DNA from: a virus
Length of the DNA: 42,087 nt
IMG/VR virus record: IMGVR_UViG_3300035698_005219
Location: 1 to 42,087 of that record
Strand: one strand, 5' to 3'
Below are positions 23,422-31,691 of the stretch, piece by piece. The first letter of the stretch is position 1. Every line of letters starts with the position of its first letter. The notes beneath the pieces were generated by a model. That model was not told the DNA's origin, did not search any database, and saw only the letters and a program-made list of their open reading frames with translations. A program made the position numbers and the translations under genes.

Positions 23422-25869
23422 ATGGGTAGACTAAAAACCGTTAACCAGGACTTAAGGTCTTCAAGCGGGTTGTATGAACTTGCAAAGAGTTCTGGGCTAC
23501 AGAAAGATGCTGATAGAATCTTAAAAGGACAGTCGGGAGAAGAAGTTAAAAAGATATTTTCCGGTGGATTTGTATCAGATATATTTGATGTTCTTAATGC
23601 TCTTCAGTATGGAGTCGTTGGAACCCTTAAAGGGAAAGGGTTTGCTAATGGAATAAAAACTAGACAAAGTTTTTCAGATAAGGATGCCCTTGGGGAATAT
23701 GGAATTCCTGGCGTTATTGCTGGGACAATCCTTGACATTGCCGTTGATCCGCTAACATATATTGCTCCATCAAAAATACTTGCTAAAATTCCAGGGGTAA
23801 CTAAGGCTGCTAAATTAGCCAAGAGTGCAGTCTTCGGTAAAAGGGTTAAGAGGACTATTGATGCTGGTAGTGATATTGCAACAAGATTGCCCGTTCAAAA
23901 AACTTTCACAGAATTACAAGGAGGTACAAAGATTGGTAAATATTTTGGAGATAAATTTGCATGGATGTTTGGAGCTGACCCAATGTTTAAAGAAACATAT
24001 GAGCGTGGCATTCGAGGGATAGGACAGGGAGCTACTAATGTATCTTCTTTAATGAAAGGTATTGCAAAGTTTGAACCGGAAACGGCAGCAAAACTTTTAA
24101 CTAAAGACACAACTGGTAGGTTTATTAGAAATAGTTTACCAGACCTTCAGAAAGTATTAAGCCCAGATGAGTTTGCTCAAGTATCTAAGGCATGGACTAA
24201 GCTTGATGATCTTGGTCGTGAAGCAGTTGAGTTGGGGATGCTTAAGCAGGGAACGTTCGAAGCAAACTTAGGTGAATATATTAAGACTGCATTTACAGAA
24301 TTTGAAACAGTAAAGAAAGCATCAAAGTTTTCTACTAAGGCGTTGGCAATTAAGGGCATTAAGGCTCGTAAAGATTTAAGCCCGGCGGAATTAAAGAAGC
24401 TAGGACAGATTGATAATCCGGCATACTTAATGTTTAAAAGTATGTTTGATTTAAGCAAAGATGTAGAGACTGCCAAGATGTTTAAGAAGGTAGCTACACA
24501 GGTTGGAAGTGATGTGCCACAGATTGGATTTAAACAGCTACCAGCGGGAGCAAGAATGGGAGCATTAGCTGGTAAATACGTGCCAGAGAATGTGGCTAAA
24601 TATATAAATGTTATTAACGATCCAGTAGTTAATAATCTTGGGACTAAAGCTGTTGCCGCCTTTAAGTTTAATAAAGTTATTTTAAACCCAGCTACTCACG
24701 CCAGAAACCTAACCTCGAACACTGTTCTTAATTGGTGGAAGTTGGGCATTGGTCCTTGGAGAGCAGACCTATATTCAGAAGCGATTGGGCAAATCGCTAA
24801 GGGAGGAAAATATATAGACGAAGCCAAGACTGTCGGTTATGGGATTGACACCTTAGCGTCTAATGAATTTAAAAATCTATTAACTGACCCACAACTTGCT
24901 GGGGTTTCTGGAAAGCTGGGCAAGAACTGGCATAAGGTAAAGAAAGTTCTTGGTGATATGTACCAAGGCGAGGAGAATATAGCTAAGATGGCTGCATTTA
25001 TTGCAAAGAGAAAGAAAGGTATAGGGATTGAAGACGCATGGAAGGCTGCTGAAAGCGCAACATTTAATTATGCTCAAGTAACTCCATTTGTAAGAAAAAT
25101 GAGAAGTAGTCTTTTTGGTTATCCATTTATTACCTTTTCTTTAAAAGCAGCTCCAGTTGTAGCTGAGACCGCACTTAAGGCGCCGCATAGAATCTCAGTT
25201 TTTGGTAAAATAAAAAACAACATTGAGAATGCTGCTGATATTAAGACTACCGCTAGAGAGAGAGCCTCCGAACCACAGTGGGTTAAGGATGGACTTTATA
25301 TTAAATTACCAGTGAAAGATAAGCACGGCAGATCGGCTTACTTTGATTTAACATATATAATTCCATTTGGTGATTTAGTTTCAGGTGGGATGATAAGAAG
25401 GCAAACAGATACCAAGACTGGCACAAAAGAATCATTAGCAGAGACAGCTATTAGTGGGTTGCCAGCTTTAAATATAATAAAAGAACTTGGTAAAAACCAA
25501 GACTTTTATGGAGATAAAATATGGAAGGATAGTGACTCAACAGAAAAACAACTTGGAGATATTATGAGGCATTTAACTAAGACTATGGCGCCACCCCTTG
25601 TTGCTGACCAATTACCAGGTGGTATCATGCACGACGGGACAAGAAGAAATAAAGGAATAGTGGGGGCCCTAGATAAAGATGCTGATATTAGACAGCAAAG
25701 AACACTACAACAGGAATTATTAAGAATGGTTGGTGCAAAAATACAGCCAATAGATGCTGACCTACAAGAGACATACCAAGAATGGGGAAGGAAGAAGGGG
25801 CTAGAAACCCTATTGTTAGAAAATGAAGTTATTCAACCATTCTCTTCTAGTTTTATATCAAAAGATTAG
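23422..25869 (+). CDS. Large internal virion / ejection-like protein
   Basis: An 815-residue helical protein, the last late gene. Residues about 410-445 (FKFNKVILNPATHARNLTSN) match a segment common in large phage internal and polyvalent proteins. Apolar Gly/Ala-rich helices around 90-140 (GVIAGTILDIAVDPLTYIAPS) could form or cross a membrane, as needed for ejection proteins. No peptidoglycan hydrolase motif was found. It converges with the early strand; a tiny minus gene overlaps its stop codon. Confidence 0.65.
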   Translation: MGRLKTVNQDLRSSSGLYELAKSSGLQKDADRILKGQSGEEVKKIFSGGFVSDIFDVLNALQYGVVGTLKGKGFANGIKTRQSFSDKDALGEYGIPGVIAGTILDIAVDPLTYIAPSKILAKIPGVTKAAKLAKSAVFGKRVKRTIDAGSDIATRLPVQKTFTELQGGTKIGKYFGDKFAWMFGADPMFKETYERGIRGIGQGATNVSSLMKGIAKFEPETAAKLLTKDTTGRFIRNSLPDLQKVLSPDEFAQVSKAWTKLDDLGREAVELGMLKQGTFEANLGEYIKTAFTEFETVKKASKFSTKALAIKGIKARKDLSPAELKKLGQIDNPAYLMFKSMFDLSKDVETAKMFKKVATQVGSDVPQIGFKQLPAGARMGALAGKYVPENVAKYINVINDPVVNNLGTKAVAAFKFNKVILNPATHARNLTSNTVLNWWKLGIGPWRADLYSEAIGQIAKGGKYIDEAKTVGYGIDTLASNEFKNLLTDPQLAGVSGKLGKNWHKVKKVLGDMYQGEENIAKMAAFIAKRKKGIGIEDAWKAAESATFNYAQVTPFVRKMRSSLFGYPFITFSLKAAPVVAETALKAPHRISVFGKIKNNIENAADIKTTARERASEPQWVKDGLYIKLPVKDKHGRSAYFDLTYIIPFGDLVSGGMIRRQTDTKTGTKESLAETAISGLPALNIIKELGKNQDFYGDKIWKDSDSTEKQLGDIMRHLTKTMAPPLVADQLPGGIMHDGTRRNKGIVGALDKDADIRQQRTLQQELLRMVGAKIQPIDADLQETYQEWGRKKGLETLLLENEVIQPFSSSFISKD

Positions 25870-25946
25870 TGTCCAGAATCTACAACTAAAAATATTACGT
25901 AGAGTACAACGGCCGCGATTACGACTTCTATTATTATTGGCATCAT
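25866..25946 (-). CDS. 26-residue single-helix membrane peptide
   Basis: MMPIIIEVVIAAVVLYVIFL followed by VVDSGH: one transmembrane helix and almost nothing else. Its ATG overlaps the TGA stop of the upstream minus gene (ATGA, 25943-25946), a sign of translational coupling, so it is probably real. Its end overlaps the stop of the late gene on the other strand. Tiny membrane peptides in phages often modulate lysis or exclusion; unknown here. Confidence 0.5.
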   Translation of the reverse strand: MMPIIIEVVIAAVVLYVIFLVVDSGH

Positions 25947-26347
25947 ATAATTTTTCCTTTAAGCATGCAAATTTCTTCTGCGTGCTTTTCTGTTAATAAT
26001 TTTTCTCCCTTGTCTAGCTCATTATTTATTGTGTCTATATTAATTGCATAGAATGTTTTGTTGCCACGACGGACCCACTGAATAAACATAATCCCATCAC
26101 CGCTTAGGCAGTAGCCATCACATAGGGTTCCTGTCCTATCCATATCACTATTGGTGGCTAGTATCTTATTTACCTTAGCCATATTTAACAGCCGTATTTC
26201 CTTCTCTGACAACTCAGTCCAAGAAAATGTTGTACGCCCCGGCCTGACAACTTTAGTTTCAATTAAGAAGTTCTTGCCGATAGTGTGGCTGTTGTGCTTG
26301 AGCCACTTCATTAGCTTGGTGTGGAATTTAGCTTCGTGTTTTACCAT
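25943..26347 (-). CDS. Hypothetical protein, possibly nuclease-like
   Basis: A 134-residue protein. FLIETKVVRPGRTTFSWTEL near residues 28-47, then DMDRTGTLCDGYCLSGDG and MFIQWVRRGNKTFYAINID. The spacing of acidic and basic strand residues recalls small PD-(D/E)XK folds (Holliday junction resolvase or VRR types), but the signature is not clean, so I leave the function open. It overlaps its upstream neighbour by 20 bases and couples to the 26-residue membrane peptide. It is the last full-size gene of the early strand. Confidence 0.5.
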   Translation of the reverse strand: MVKHEAKFHTKLMKWLKHNSHTIGKNFLIETKVVRPGRTTFSWTELSEKEIRLLNMAKVNKILATNSDMDRTGTLCDGYCLSGDGIMFIQWVRRGNKTFYAINIDTINNELDKGEKLLTEKHAEEICMLKGKII

Positions 26348-26516
26348 ATATCCTTTCCTCTGGTATATTTAAATAGTTATCTGAACCATACTTTATCCCT
26401 TCTCCAGTCTCTATTATGTAAGCTACGGTAACTGTTATGTTCAAACTATCTAGCCCCCAGTTACCGCCGGCAGCCTTAAACGTAATCACGTCACCTATTT
26501 TATATTTTGCGTTCAT
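26328..26516 (-). CDS. Small beta-rich hypothetical protein
   Basis: A 62-residue protein (MNAKYKIGDVITFKAAGGNW start), probably a small SH3-like or OB-like barrel from its KIGDVITFK opening. It overlaps the next gene downstream by 20 bases and starts 5 bases after the HNH gene ends. No family recognised. Confidence 0.6.
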   Translation of the reverse strand: MNAKYKIGDVITFKAAGGNWGLDSLNITVTVAYIIETGEGIKYGSDNYLNIPEERIYGKTRS

Positions 26517-26521
26517 ATAAT

Positions 26522-27085
26522 TTATTTCTTATGCCTCCATCGCGGCTTAGTTGTTAATGCTTTTTCCATCGACCATCCACGTACGCTGACCCTATTATAA
26601 ATACAATTCCTATATAAATTTAACTCATTCTCCCAATCTACCGCGCACATAGTCTTACCATTAAAGGTTATCATCCTAAGGTTCCTTTTATTCCTACTCT
26701 GCTCGAACTGGGTAGCCCACTTACAATTACTCTTAGAATACCCCCTGTTGTTATCAGTCCTTTCTAGAGTAACATCTCTACTGGTGTTGGTCTTGGAAAA
26801 TTCAAGATATTCATCATACATATCATCTCTGAAGTTTTCAAATCTATGCCATCTTTTGCAGACTCTAATCCCACGACCGCCTGCGTATTTATAACTTTCG
26901 ACATTACTGTCATAACATCTCTTCATCATATCAGCGTGTCGTTTATAGAACTTAGTCCTGGATAGACCGTGTGTTACTTGTCCATACTCACGATAGCACT
27001 CTTGGCTACAGAACTTTCTCTTCGAGTTTCTGGATGCCTTTCTATTAAAATTCTTGCCACACCCACAACATTTCAACTTAACCAT
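26522..27085 (-). CDS. HNH homing endonuclease with C-terminal NUMOD-like module
   Basis: A 187-residue nuclease. An N-terminal zinc finger (CCGCGKNF, FCSQEC) is followed by the AP2/HNH-type core FYKRHADMMKRC, YAGGRGIRVCKRW, LERTDNNRGYSKSNCKW and EQSRNKRN. A DNA-binding module (TMCAVDWENELNLYRNCIYN) and GWSMEKALTTKP complete it. The core aligns with the gene at 16341-16811, so the two are relatives with different tails. It has its own TTGACA promoter in the gap upstream, as expected of an inserted selfish gene. Confidence 0.9.
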   Translation of the reverse strand: MVKLKCCGCGKNFNRKASRNSKRKFCSQECYREYGQVTHGLSRTKFYKRHADMMKRCYDSNVESYKYAGGRGIRVCKRWHRFENFRDDMYDEYLEFSKTNTSRDVTLERTDNNRGYSKSNCKWATQFEQSRNKRNLRMITFNGKTMCAVDWENELNLYRNCIYNRVSVRGWSMEKALTTKPRWRHKK

Positions 27086-27115
27086 ATATAACTACATTAT
27101 ATTATTGATACTGTT

Positions 27116-27143
27116 ATCATAGCATAGGCACACTATTTGTCAA
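27116..27143 (-). promoter_or_regulatory. Own promoter of second HNH gene
   Basis: Minus strand TTGACA (27138-27143), a 16-base spacer and TATGAT (27116-27121), pointing at the HNH gene that starts at 27085. It lies in the 60-base gap after the SF2 helicase stop. Confidence 0.6.
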
Positions 27144-27145
27144 TG

Positions 27146-28351
27146 CTACTTTTTATAAACCGCAAAATGATAGTCTAGCTTTTTGTTTATTAGTGAATCA
27201 TAGACGCTGTAATCAATTGACCCCTTCTTCTGGACCAATGCTACGTATACATTATGGGTGAGCTTGTTGGCTCTCAAAAAGCGACCCCTAGCCTGGACCA
27301 ACGCTGCTAGACTAAAATCATAGCTAGCAAATATAATGAAATTAATACTAGGTAATTCGTAGCCAACTGTAGTGGCTGATTGTATAAGTACAATGCAATC
27401 ATCGGAGGCATCAATATCCTTGGTTTGTTGATGCTTGTCCTTGGTAGCTCCGTTGATAATAAATATCTTTCTATCCTTCAACAGTTCAGCATATATCTTG
27501 AGTTGCTTTAAATACCTGGCTATGATAGCGACCTTCTTATGTTGAGAACACAAATGCTTTATCCTGTCATTCTTATCACATTTAATCTCCACATCCTCGG
27601 TATAGCCCTTATCTCCAGCAATAAAACCTTGCTCTATTTGATGCTTCCTGGTGAATCTAACAATGCTTTCTACATCGGTGTTATTAGCTATAGCTTCTTT
27701 CTGCTCTTTAGTTAGCTTAAAAAACTCAGTCTTAAAGACCTGAGACGGTACGTCAAAACAGTCATCTAACTTAACAGAGCTTCCAAACTTTTTAATTATA
27801 CTAGTAATGTATGACTCTATTGGCCTACCACAAACTATCTTCTTCTGAACTGGAATCCTTCTGCTGCCCATAAGTATTCTATTAAAGAACATTTTATCCC
27901 ATTTATACCACTTGAGATTATGACCTAGTAATAACCCAAGTGCAAACAACCCCATTATAGACGACCGGTAAGGTGTGGCTGTTAGTAAATATCTATACTC
28001 TACGCCATGTACCTTTAGGTACCAAGCGAGCGACTTGTGCATCTGACTCTTAGTATTGCCGAAGAAATCCGCTTCGTCGATTATAATTGAGTTATATGAT
28101 CGAAGAGTTTTTGCGTCCCTCCTGAACGTCTCCTTGCTTATAATCTGAAAAAAGTGGGTGTGTTCATGACTGGCCTGCTTCCATTGCTCTACTAAACTTT
28201 TAGGACACACGACTAGGGTTTCCATCTCGCCGGATTTTTTAGCCAGTTCAATAGCTGCTAAACTTTTTCCCAACCCGCAAGACCACGCCAGCAAATGCTT
28301 GTGGGGGTTTTGGTCGAGGAGCCGTTGTTGATGTGCGTAAAGTTTCTTCAT
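27146..28351 (-). CDS. SF2 DNA helicase
   Basis: A 401-residue DEXH-type helicase. Walker A GLGKS (26-30), Walker B IIIDEAD (90-95), motif III LTATP (123-127), and C-terminal motifs QSATTVGYELPSINF and ALVQARGRFLRAN (about 368-380, motif VI with the arginine finger). Length is compact, with both RecA-like domains present. It probably remodels or unwinds DNA during replication, recombination or transcription. The start codon abuts the stop of the upstream membrane protein gene. Confidence 0.92.
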   Translation of the reverse strand: MKKLYAHQQRLLDQNPHKHLLAWSCGLGKSLAAIELAKKSGEMETLVVCPKSLVEQWKQASHEHTHFFQIISKETFRRDAKTLRSYNSIIIDEADFFGNTKSQMHKSLAWYLKVHGVEYRYLLTATPYRSSIMGLFALGLLLGHNLKWYKWDKMFFNRILMGSRRIPVQKKIVCGRPIESYITSIIKKFGSSVKLDDCFDVPSQVFKTEFFKLTKEQKEAIANNTDVESIVRFTRKHQIEQGFIAGDKGYTEDVEIKCDKNDRIKHLCSQHKKVAIIARYLKQLKIYAELLKDRKIFIINGATKDKHQQTKDIDASDDCIVLIQSATTVGYELPSINFIIFASYDFSLAALVQARGRFLRANKLTHNVYVALVQKKGSIDYSVYDSLINKKLDYHFAVYKK

Positions 28352-28615
28352 CTATTGAACAGTTGACGTAGCAGTTGAATCAATCATGTATTGAACAAAT
28401 GAGGCACAGGAAATAATCTGTCCTTGATAATTACATAGAGTGTACTTATCAATGTTATCAACGATAGTTTGTCTAGCTTCAGAAATCTGATCTACTTCCT
28501 CAAACACACTATCCTCAACTCTTGGTGAGTTATCAAAGATAGCCCACGCTCCAACCATTACTACAACTACCAGCAATCCGATAGTTAAAGACTTCCAGTC
28601 TATTTTTTTTCCCAT
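28352..28615 (-). CDS. Small membrane-anchored protein
   Basis: An 87-residue protein with one N-terminal transmembrane helix (about 10-27, LTIGLLVVVVMVGAWAIF) and an acidic outer or periplasmic-type domain containing two Cys (TLCNYQGQIISCAS) that may form a disulfide. It ends where the helicase begins. The role is unknown; exclusion or spanin-like functions are possible but unsupported. Confidence 0.6.
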   Translation of the reverse strand: MGKKIDWKSLTIGLLVVVVMVGAWAIFDNSPRVEDSVFEEVDQISEARQTIVDNIDKYTLCNYQGQIISCASFVQYMIDSTATSTVQ

Positions 28616-28693
28616 TCTTTTATTTTAATGAGTTAATAATTTCTTTTTAAAATTAGTGCAGATTATTATAGGAAACCTGCAAAACCTTGACCG

Positions 28694-28822
28694 TTACGAC
28701 CTCTCCTTCCTCTTCTTACAGTCTGGACAAATCACTGGCACTATTTTAGTACCCTTAGGAACTTCTCCGACTGACCAGTAACCACCGACCAGAACTCTTA
28801 GACATTCCTTACAGACTTTCAT
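28694..28822 (-). CDS. Small zinc-ribbon protein with strong Shine-Dalgarno
   Basis: A 42-residue protein: CKECLRV near the start and ICPDCKKRKERS near the end, a CxxC...CxxC zinc ribbon. AAAGGAGG lies 7 bases before the ATG at 28822, one of the few strong ribosome sites in the genome. It shares this with the small zinc proteins at 14708 and 14926. Too small for an enzyme. Confidence 0.6.
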   Translation of the reverse strand: MKVCKECLRVLVGGYWSVGEVPKGTKIVPVICPDCKKRKERS

Positions 28823-28861
28823 CTTCTACCTCCTTTCTTAATGAACGAATACTATTTAACA

Positions 28862-29020
28862 TTAGTCAAACCTCATCTTTAATCCAGTTCTTCTTTCCCA
28901 GTTATCGGTTTTTTCAAATCTCCTTGTTAGCAAGAGCCGTCGGATAAAAGTTTTAATCGGTCTTCCAATTATTCCTTCAACTGGAAATCCATCTTCTCCA
29001 ATACATAAATACTTTTTCAT
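28862..29020 (-). CDS. Small basic hypothetical protein
   Basis: A 52-residue protein starting MKKYLCIGEDGFPVEG and ending with Arg/Lys-rich helices (FIRRLLLTRRFEKTD). It begins 15 bases downstream of the methyltransferase stop on the same strand. No family recognised; coding is supported by operon position and composition only. Confidence 0.45.
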   Translation of the reverse strand: MKKYLCIGEDGFPVEGIIGRPIKTFIRRLLLTRRFEKTDNWERRTGLKMRFD

Positions 29021-29034
29021 GTCGTTATGTTCTT

Positions 29035-30138
29035 TTATTTAATCTTCTTAAATATCCCAACCAAGGCATCGACAGTCCATCCGTTGCCAAGTGTCTTTAC
29101 TCTCTGTGTATTTGAAATTCCTTCAGTATAATTATCAGATAATGTTTGTAATCTTTCACACTCTATCGCAGTTAATTTTCTTACTAAACTTGGAATATTT
29201 CTACTATCAAGTAATAAGCTGTCTTTTTGCACTGATGTCAAGCAATTTGATTTTTCATTAAATGAAGTTTCTAGTCTCTGTTCCGTTTTAGCACCTTTAA
29301 TGTCTTTACGCTTACCATTAACTATGCTCCTAACACGCTGTGCAATAGCATACAAGCCTGTCTTAGCGCCTCTGCCACCTCCTAGTGCGGATAAGCAAAC
29401 GCTTTTTCCTTGAAGTGAATAAACTCTATCCCCTTGACCACCAGAATTAAAATGTCCAATTCTTATTGGTTTATTCTTTAGTATAAAATTACCACGACAT
29501 TTCTGTAAATAGTCTTCAAACCCATTTAATGTAAGACCCTGATTGCCACCTATCTTTAAACAATAAGCCTTATCAGTTAGTGGCAGTCCATTCTGGATAA
29601 TATCCTTTAAATAAATCTTTTTATCATTCGGTTGTTTAATATTTGGGATATTAGTCCAGTATAATCTTTTCCTACTTTGAGCAGAAACCAAAGCACTGTC
29701 TATCATAATTGGCTTAACTCCTAATTGTTCTGAAATAACATCTTGATATTCTTGTTTCATCCTGACGTTCTCCAATAAAAAGTATTTTGGTTTTACTATT
29801 TTTAGTATTCTAACAAATTCGAAAAATAGTTTACTGCGTGGATCGTCAAAGTTTAATTGTTTACCTGCAAAGCTGAACCCCTGACAAGGTGAGCCACCCA
29901 TAAGTAAGTCTATTTTTTTATATTTCAAGTCTGATGTTTTTAATCCACCACCTCTATAGGATGATACTTTTATGTCATTTATATCACCAATCTGTATAAT
30001 ATCTGGATAGTTTTTTTGTGCTATTGATATGGCATATTTATCAATTTCACTAGCATAGTAATTATCAACCTTAACGCCTGCACGCCCTAAGGCAACTCTT
30101 CCGCAAGCTATTCCGTCAAACAATGAAAGTATATTCAT
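29035..30138 (-). CDS. DNA (cytosine-5) methyltransferase
   Basis: A 367-residue C5 methyltransferase with all core motifs: I (LSLFDGIACG, SAM binding, residues 4-13), IV (GGSPCQGFSFAG, nucleophile Cys85), VI (LLENVRM, about 122-127), VIII (SAQSRKRLYW, about 152-161), and IX/X near the C-terminus (LTAIECERLQTLSD, TLGNGWTVDAL). The target recognition region at about 190-300 is variable, as usual. No cognate restriction enzyme is in the window, so it is an orphan that probably protects phage DNA from host restriction. Confidence 0.95.
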   Translation of the reverse strand: MNILSLFDGIACGRVALGRAGVKVDNYYASEIDKYAISIAQKNYPDIIQIGDINDIKVSSYRGGGLKTSDLKYKKIDLLMGGSPCQGFSFAGKQLNFDDPRSKLFFEFVRILKIVKPKYFLLENVRMKQEYQDVISEQLGVKPIMIDSALVSAQSRKRLYWTNIPNIKQPNDKKIYLKDIIQNGLPLTDKAYCLKIGGNQGLTLNGFEDYLQKCRGNFILKNKPIRIGHFNSGGQGDRVYSLQGKSVCLSALGGGRGAKTGLYAIAQRVRSIVNGKRKDIKGAKTEQRLETSFNEKSNCLTSVQKDSLLLDSRNIPSLVRKLTAIECERLQTLSDNYTEGISNTQRVKTLGNGWTVDALVGIFKKIK

Positions 30139-30139
30139 A

Positions 30140-30859
30140 CTAATCTATTATCTTAATCCCGCTATCCTTTAATGCTTGTAAAGACTTCTCACTGATCTTA
30201 ATGGTTACTTCTTTTTCTTCTTCTTCAGGTTTATAATCTTTTACTAAACAAATACCATCATCTCCCATATCAATCTCTGTAATATCCCAATCTTTTTCTT
30301 TGTAAGCAAAGCAATGACCGCTATTAAGTTTTATGCTTCCATATTGCCGACTGTTTCCAGATTGCCAACTGTTTCCAGATTGATGACTGTCTCCAGATTG
30401 CTGACTGTCTCCAGATTGATGACTGTCTCCAGATTGCTGACTGTCTCCAGCTTGCCGACTGTTTCCAGATTGCTGACTGTTTCCATATTGCTGACTGTTT
30501 CCATATTGCCGACTGTTTCCATATTGTTGACTGTTTTCAGTTTGCTGACTATCTCCAGATTGCCAACTGTTTCCAGATTGCTGACTATCTCCAGCTTGAC
30601 GACTGTTTTTAAATTGTCGACTGTTTTCAAAGCCGATACTATTTTCTGTTCTTTTGCTATTTTCCATTCCAATTGCCTCATCAAATAACCAGCATAATCC
30701 ATCTTGACTTAGATTATCTTCACTTTGAACCCAACCACCCTTATCTCCCTTGTTAACTTCTCTGCCATTGATACAAGTAAAGTCTTTAAGTGCTTGAATA
30801 CGATAAACTTTATTACCGAATACTTCTTTTGTTTCCTTTGTTAGTTTGAATTTGTTCAT
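30140..30859 (-). CDS. Gln/Ser-rich hexapeptide beta-solenoid protein
   Basis: A 239-residue protein. The N-terminus (VYRIQALKDF, GDKGGWVQSEDNLS) matches the opening of a family of phage proteins followed by left-handed beta-helix hexapeptides of type GNA.V. Here about 18 hexads (residues 65-172) read like YGNSRQ, AGDSQQ, SGNSWQ, with Ser replacing Ala and Gln replacing the aliphatic residue. The C-terminus has an acidic linker and EVTIKIS...SLQALKDSGIKII, shared with the next gene. A rod-like, polar-core solenoid is inferred. Function unknown. Confidence 0.7.
   Translation of the reverse strand: MNKFKLTKETKEVFGNKVYRIQALKDFTCINGREVNKGDKGGWVQSEDNLSQDGLCWLFDEAIGMENSKRTENSIGFENSRQFKNSRQAGDSQQSGNSWQSGDSQQTENSQQYGNSRQYGNSQQYGNSQQSGNSRQAGDSQQSGDSHQSGDSQQSGDSHQSGNSWQSGNSRQYGSIKLNSGHCFAYKEKDWDITEIDMGDDGICLVKDYKPEEEEKEVTIKISEKSLQALKDSGIKIID
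30338..30667 (-). repeat. 18-bp tandem repeat array inside the solenoid gene
   Basis: About 18 direct repeats of an 18-base unit (plus-strand form CTGTCTCCAGATTGCTGA, with variants) without spacers, each encoding one hexapeptide. Because the unit lacks stop codons in several frames, long shadow reading frames cover it on both strands. Copy number could change by slippage, so the solenoid length is probably variable between relatives. Confidence 0.9.
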
Positions 30860-30860
30860 A

Positions 30861-31115
30861 CTATTTTATTATCTTAATCCCACTATCCTTTAATGCTTGT
30901 AGTGAACTTTTGCTTATTTTAATAGTTACTTCGTCATCATCTTCTTTTGCAATTGATAGCAATCTATATCCAACATTCCCAGCCCAATCCTCTATTGCTC
31001 TATAGGCGGCTCTTGCAACTACGTCTTCAAGATAAGAACTATCGAGAACTATTCTGTCGTCAAGAAATACGCTTACATTATGACCACGAAATGATACTGT
31101 AATTTCTTTTTTCAT
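30861..31115 (-). CDS. Small protein with shared C-terminal tail
   Basis: An 84-residue protein. A compact N-terminal domain (residues 1-57, beta then helical, YLEDVVARAAYRAIEDWAG) is joined by an acidic linker to EVTIKISKSSLQALKDSGIK. That tail is nearly identical to the C-terminus of the adjacent solenoid protein. It is separated from that gene by 1 base. The shared tail suggests a common partner or an internal duplication. Function unknown. Confidence 0.65.
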   Translation of the reverse strand: MKKEITVSFRGHNVSVFLDDRIVLDSSYLEDVVARAAYRAIEDWAGNVGYRLLSIAKEDDDEVTIKISKSSLQALKDSGIKIIK

Positions 31116-31116
31116 A

Positions 31117-31455
31117 CTAATCTATTATTTTATTTAAAAACTCTATTGTTTCTTTTGTCTGCTCTGATAGGGGTTTACCGAGTTGCCAAGATTTACATTT
31201 TACTATTTCAGGCGATTCATTAAATTCTCCAACCATTTCTGCTATAACACTATTTGTAATATCAAATACATAATATCCATTATTCTCTGGTTTTATTTTC
31301 CCCAGAGCCACCAAAACATCTTCTAAGGTTATGTCTTTATCAAAAGCCCCATCTGCTTCATTAAATTTCTCGTCATATACTTTAAGACTCCCAGAACGAT
31401 AATAGTTTTCTATCCCAGGAACTGCCTTTATTATCTTTTGTTTAAGTTGTTCCAT
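31117..31455 (-). CDS. Hypothetical early protein
   Basis: A 112-residue acidic protein starting MEQLKQKIIKAVPGIENYY, with an alpha/beta pattern (ITLEDVLVALGKIK, YYVFDITNSVIAEMVGEF). It ends 1 base before the next gene. Typical of small host-takeover proteins by position; no family recognised. Confidence 0.6.
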   Translation of the reverse strand: MEQLKQKIIKAVPGIENYYRSGSLKVYDEKFNEADGAFDKDITLEDVLVALGKIKPENNGYYVFDITNSVIAEMVGEFNESPEIVKCKSWQLGKPLSEQTKETIEFLNKIID

Positions 31456-31457
31456 AG

Positions 31458-31691
31458 TTATTTTAAATATTTTCTCTTAATTATACAGCCCTTAGGAATA
31501 GACATCACTTTTCTCAAGTCATTGTTATGTGAAGTAAATATTTCCATCGCTACTACAACTTTCTGCTTATCTTCTTTAATTAGAAAACCAACTATCTCTA
31601 CAGTTCCTACTGGATAGTCCTCGTCTATGCTGTCTTGGTTGTTGTAGCTGTACCAATCCAACGCTGTTAATTGTATTTTCTTATATTTCAT
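31458..31691 (-). CDS. Hypothetical early protein, small beta domain
   Basis: A 77-residue protein. The order LDWYSYN, GTVEIVGFLIKEDKQKVVVA and VMSIPKGCIIKRKYL fits a recurrent small phage domain whose last strand is an IPK..I segment. It overlaps the upstream gene by 4 bases (start 31691, upstream stop 31688). Role unknown. Confidence 0.6.
   Translation of the reverse strand: MKYKKIQLTALDWYSYNNQDSIDEDYPVGTVEIVGFLIKEDKQKVVVAMEIFTSHNNDLRKVMSIPKGCIIKRKYLK

Noticed and set aside
30338-30667. Regular repeats that could suggest a CRISPR array
   Set aside because: Units are 18 bases and contiguous without spacers, and they encode hexapeptides in the frame of a protein with a recognisable N-terminus.
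30314-30702. Long shadow frames rich in Leu-Thr-Val-Ser and Leu-Glu-Thr-Val across the repeat
   Set aside because: They arise because the 18-base unit has no stop codons in several frames. The frame with the family N-terminus is the solenoid frame.
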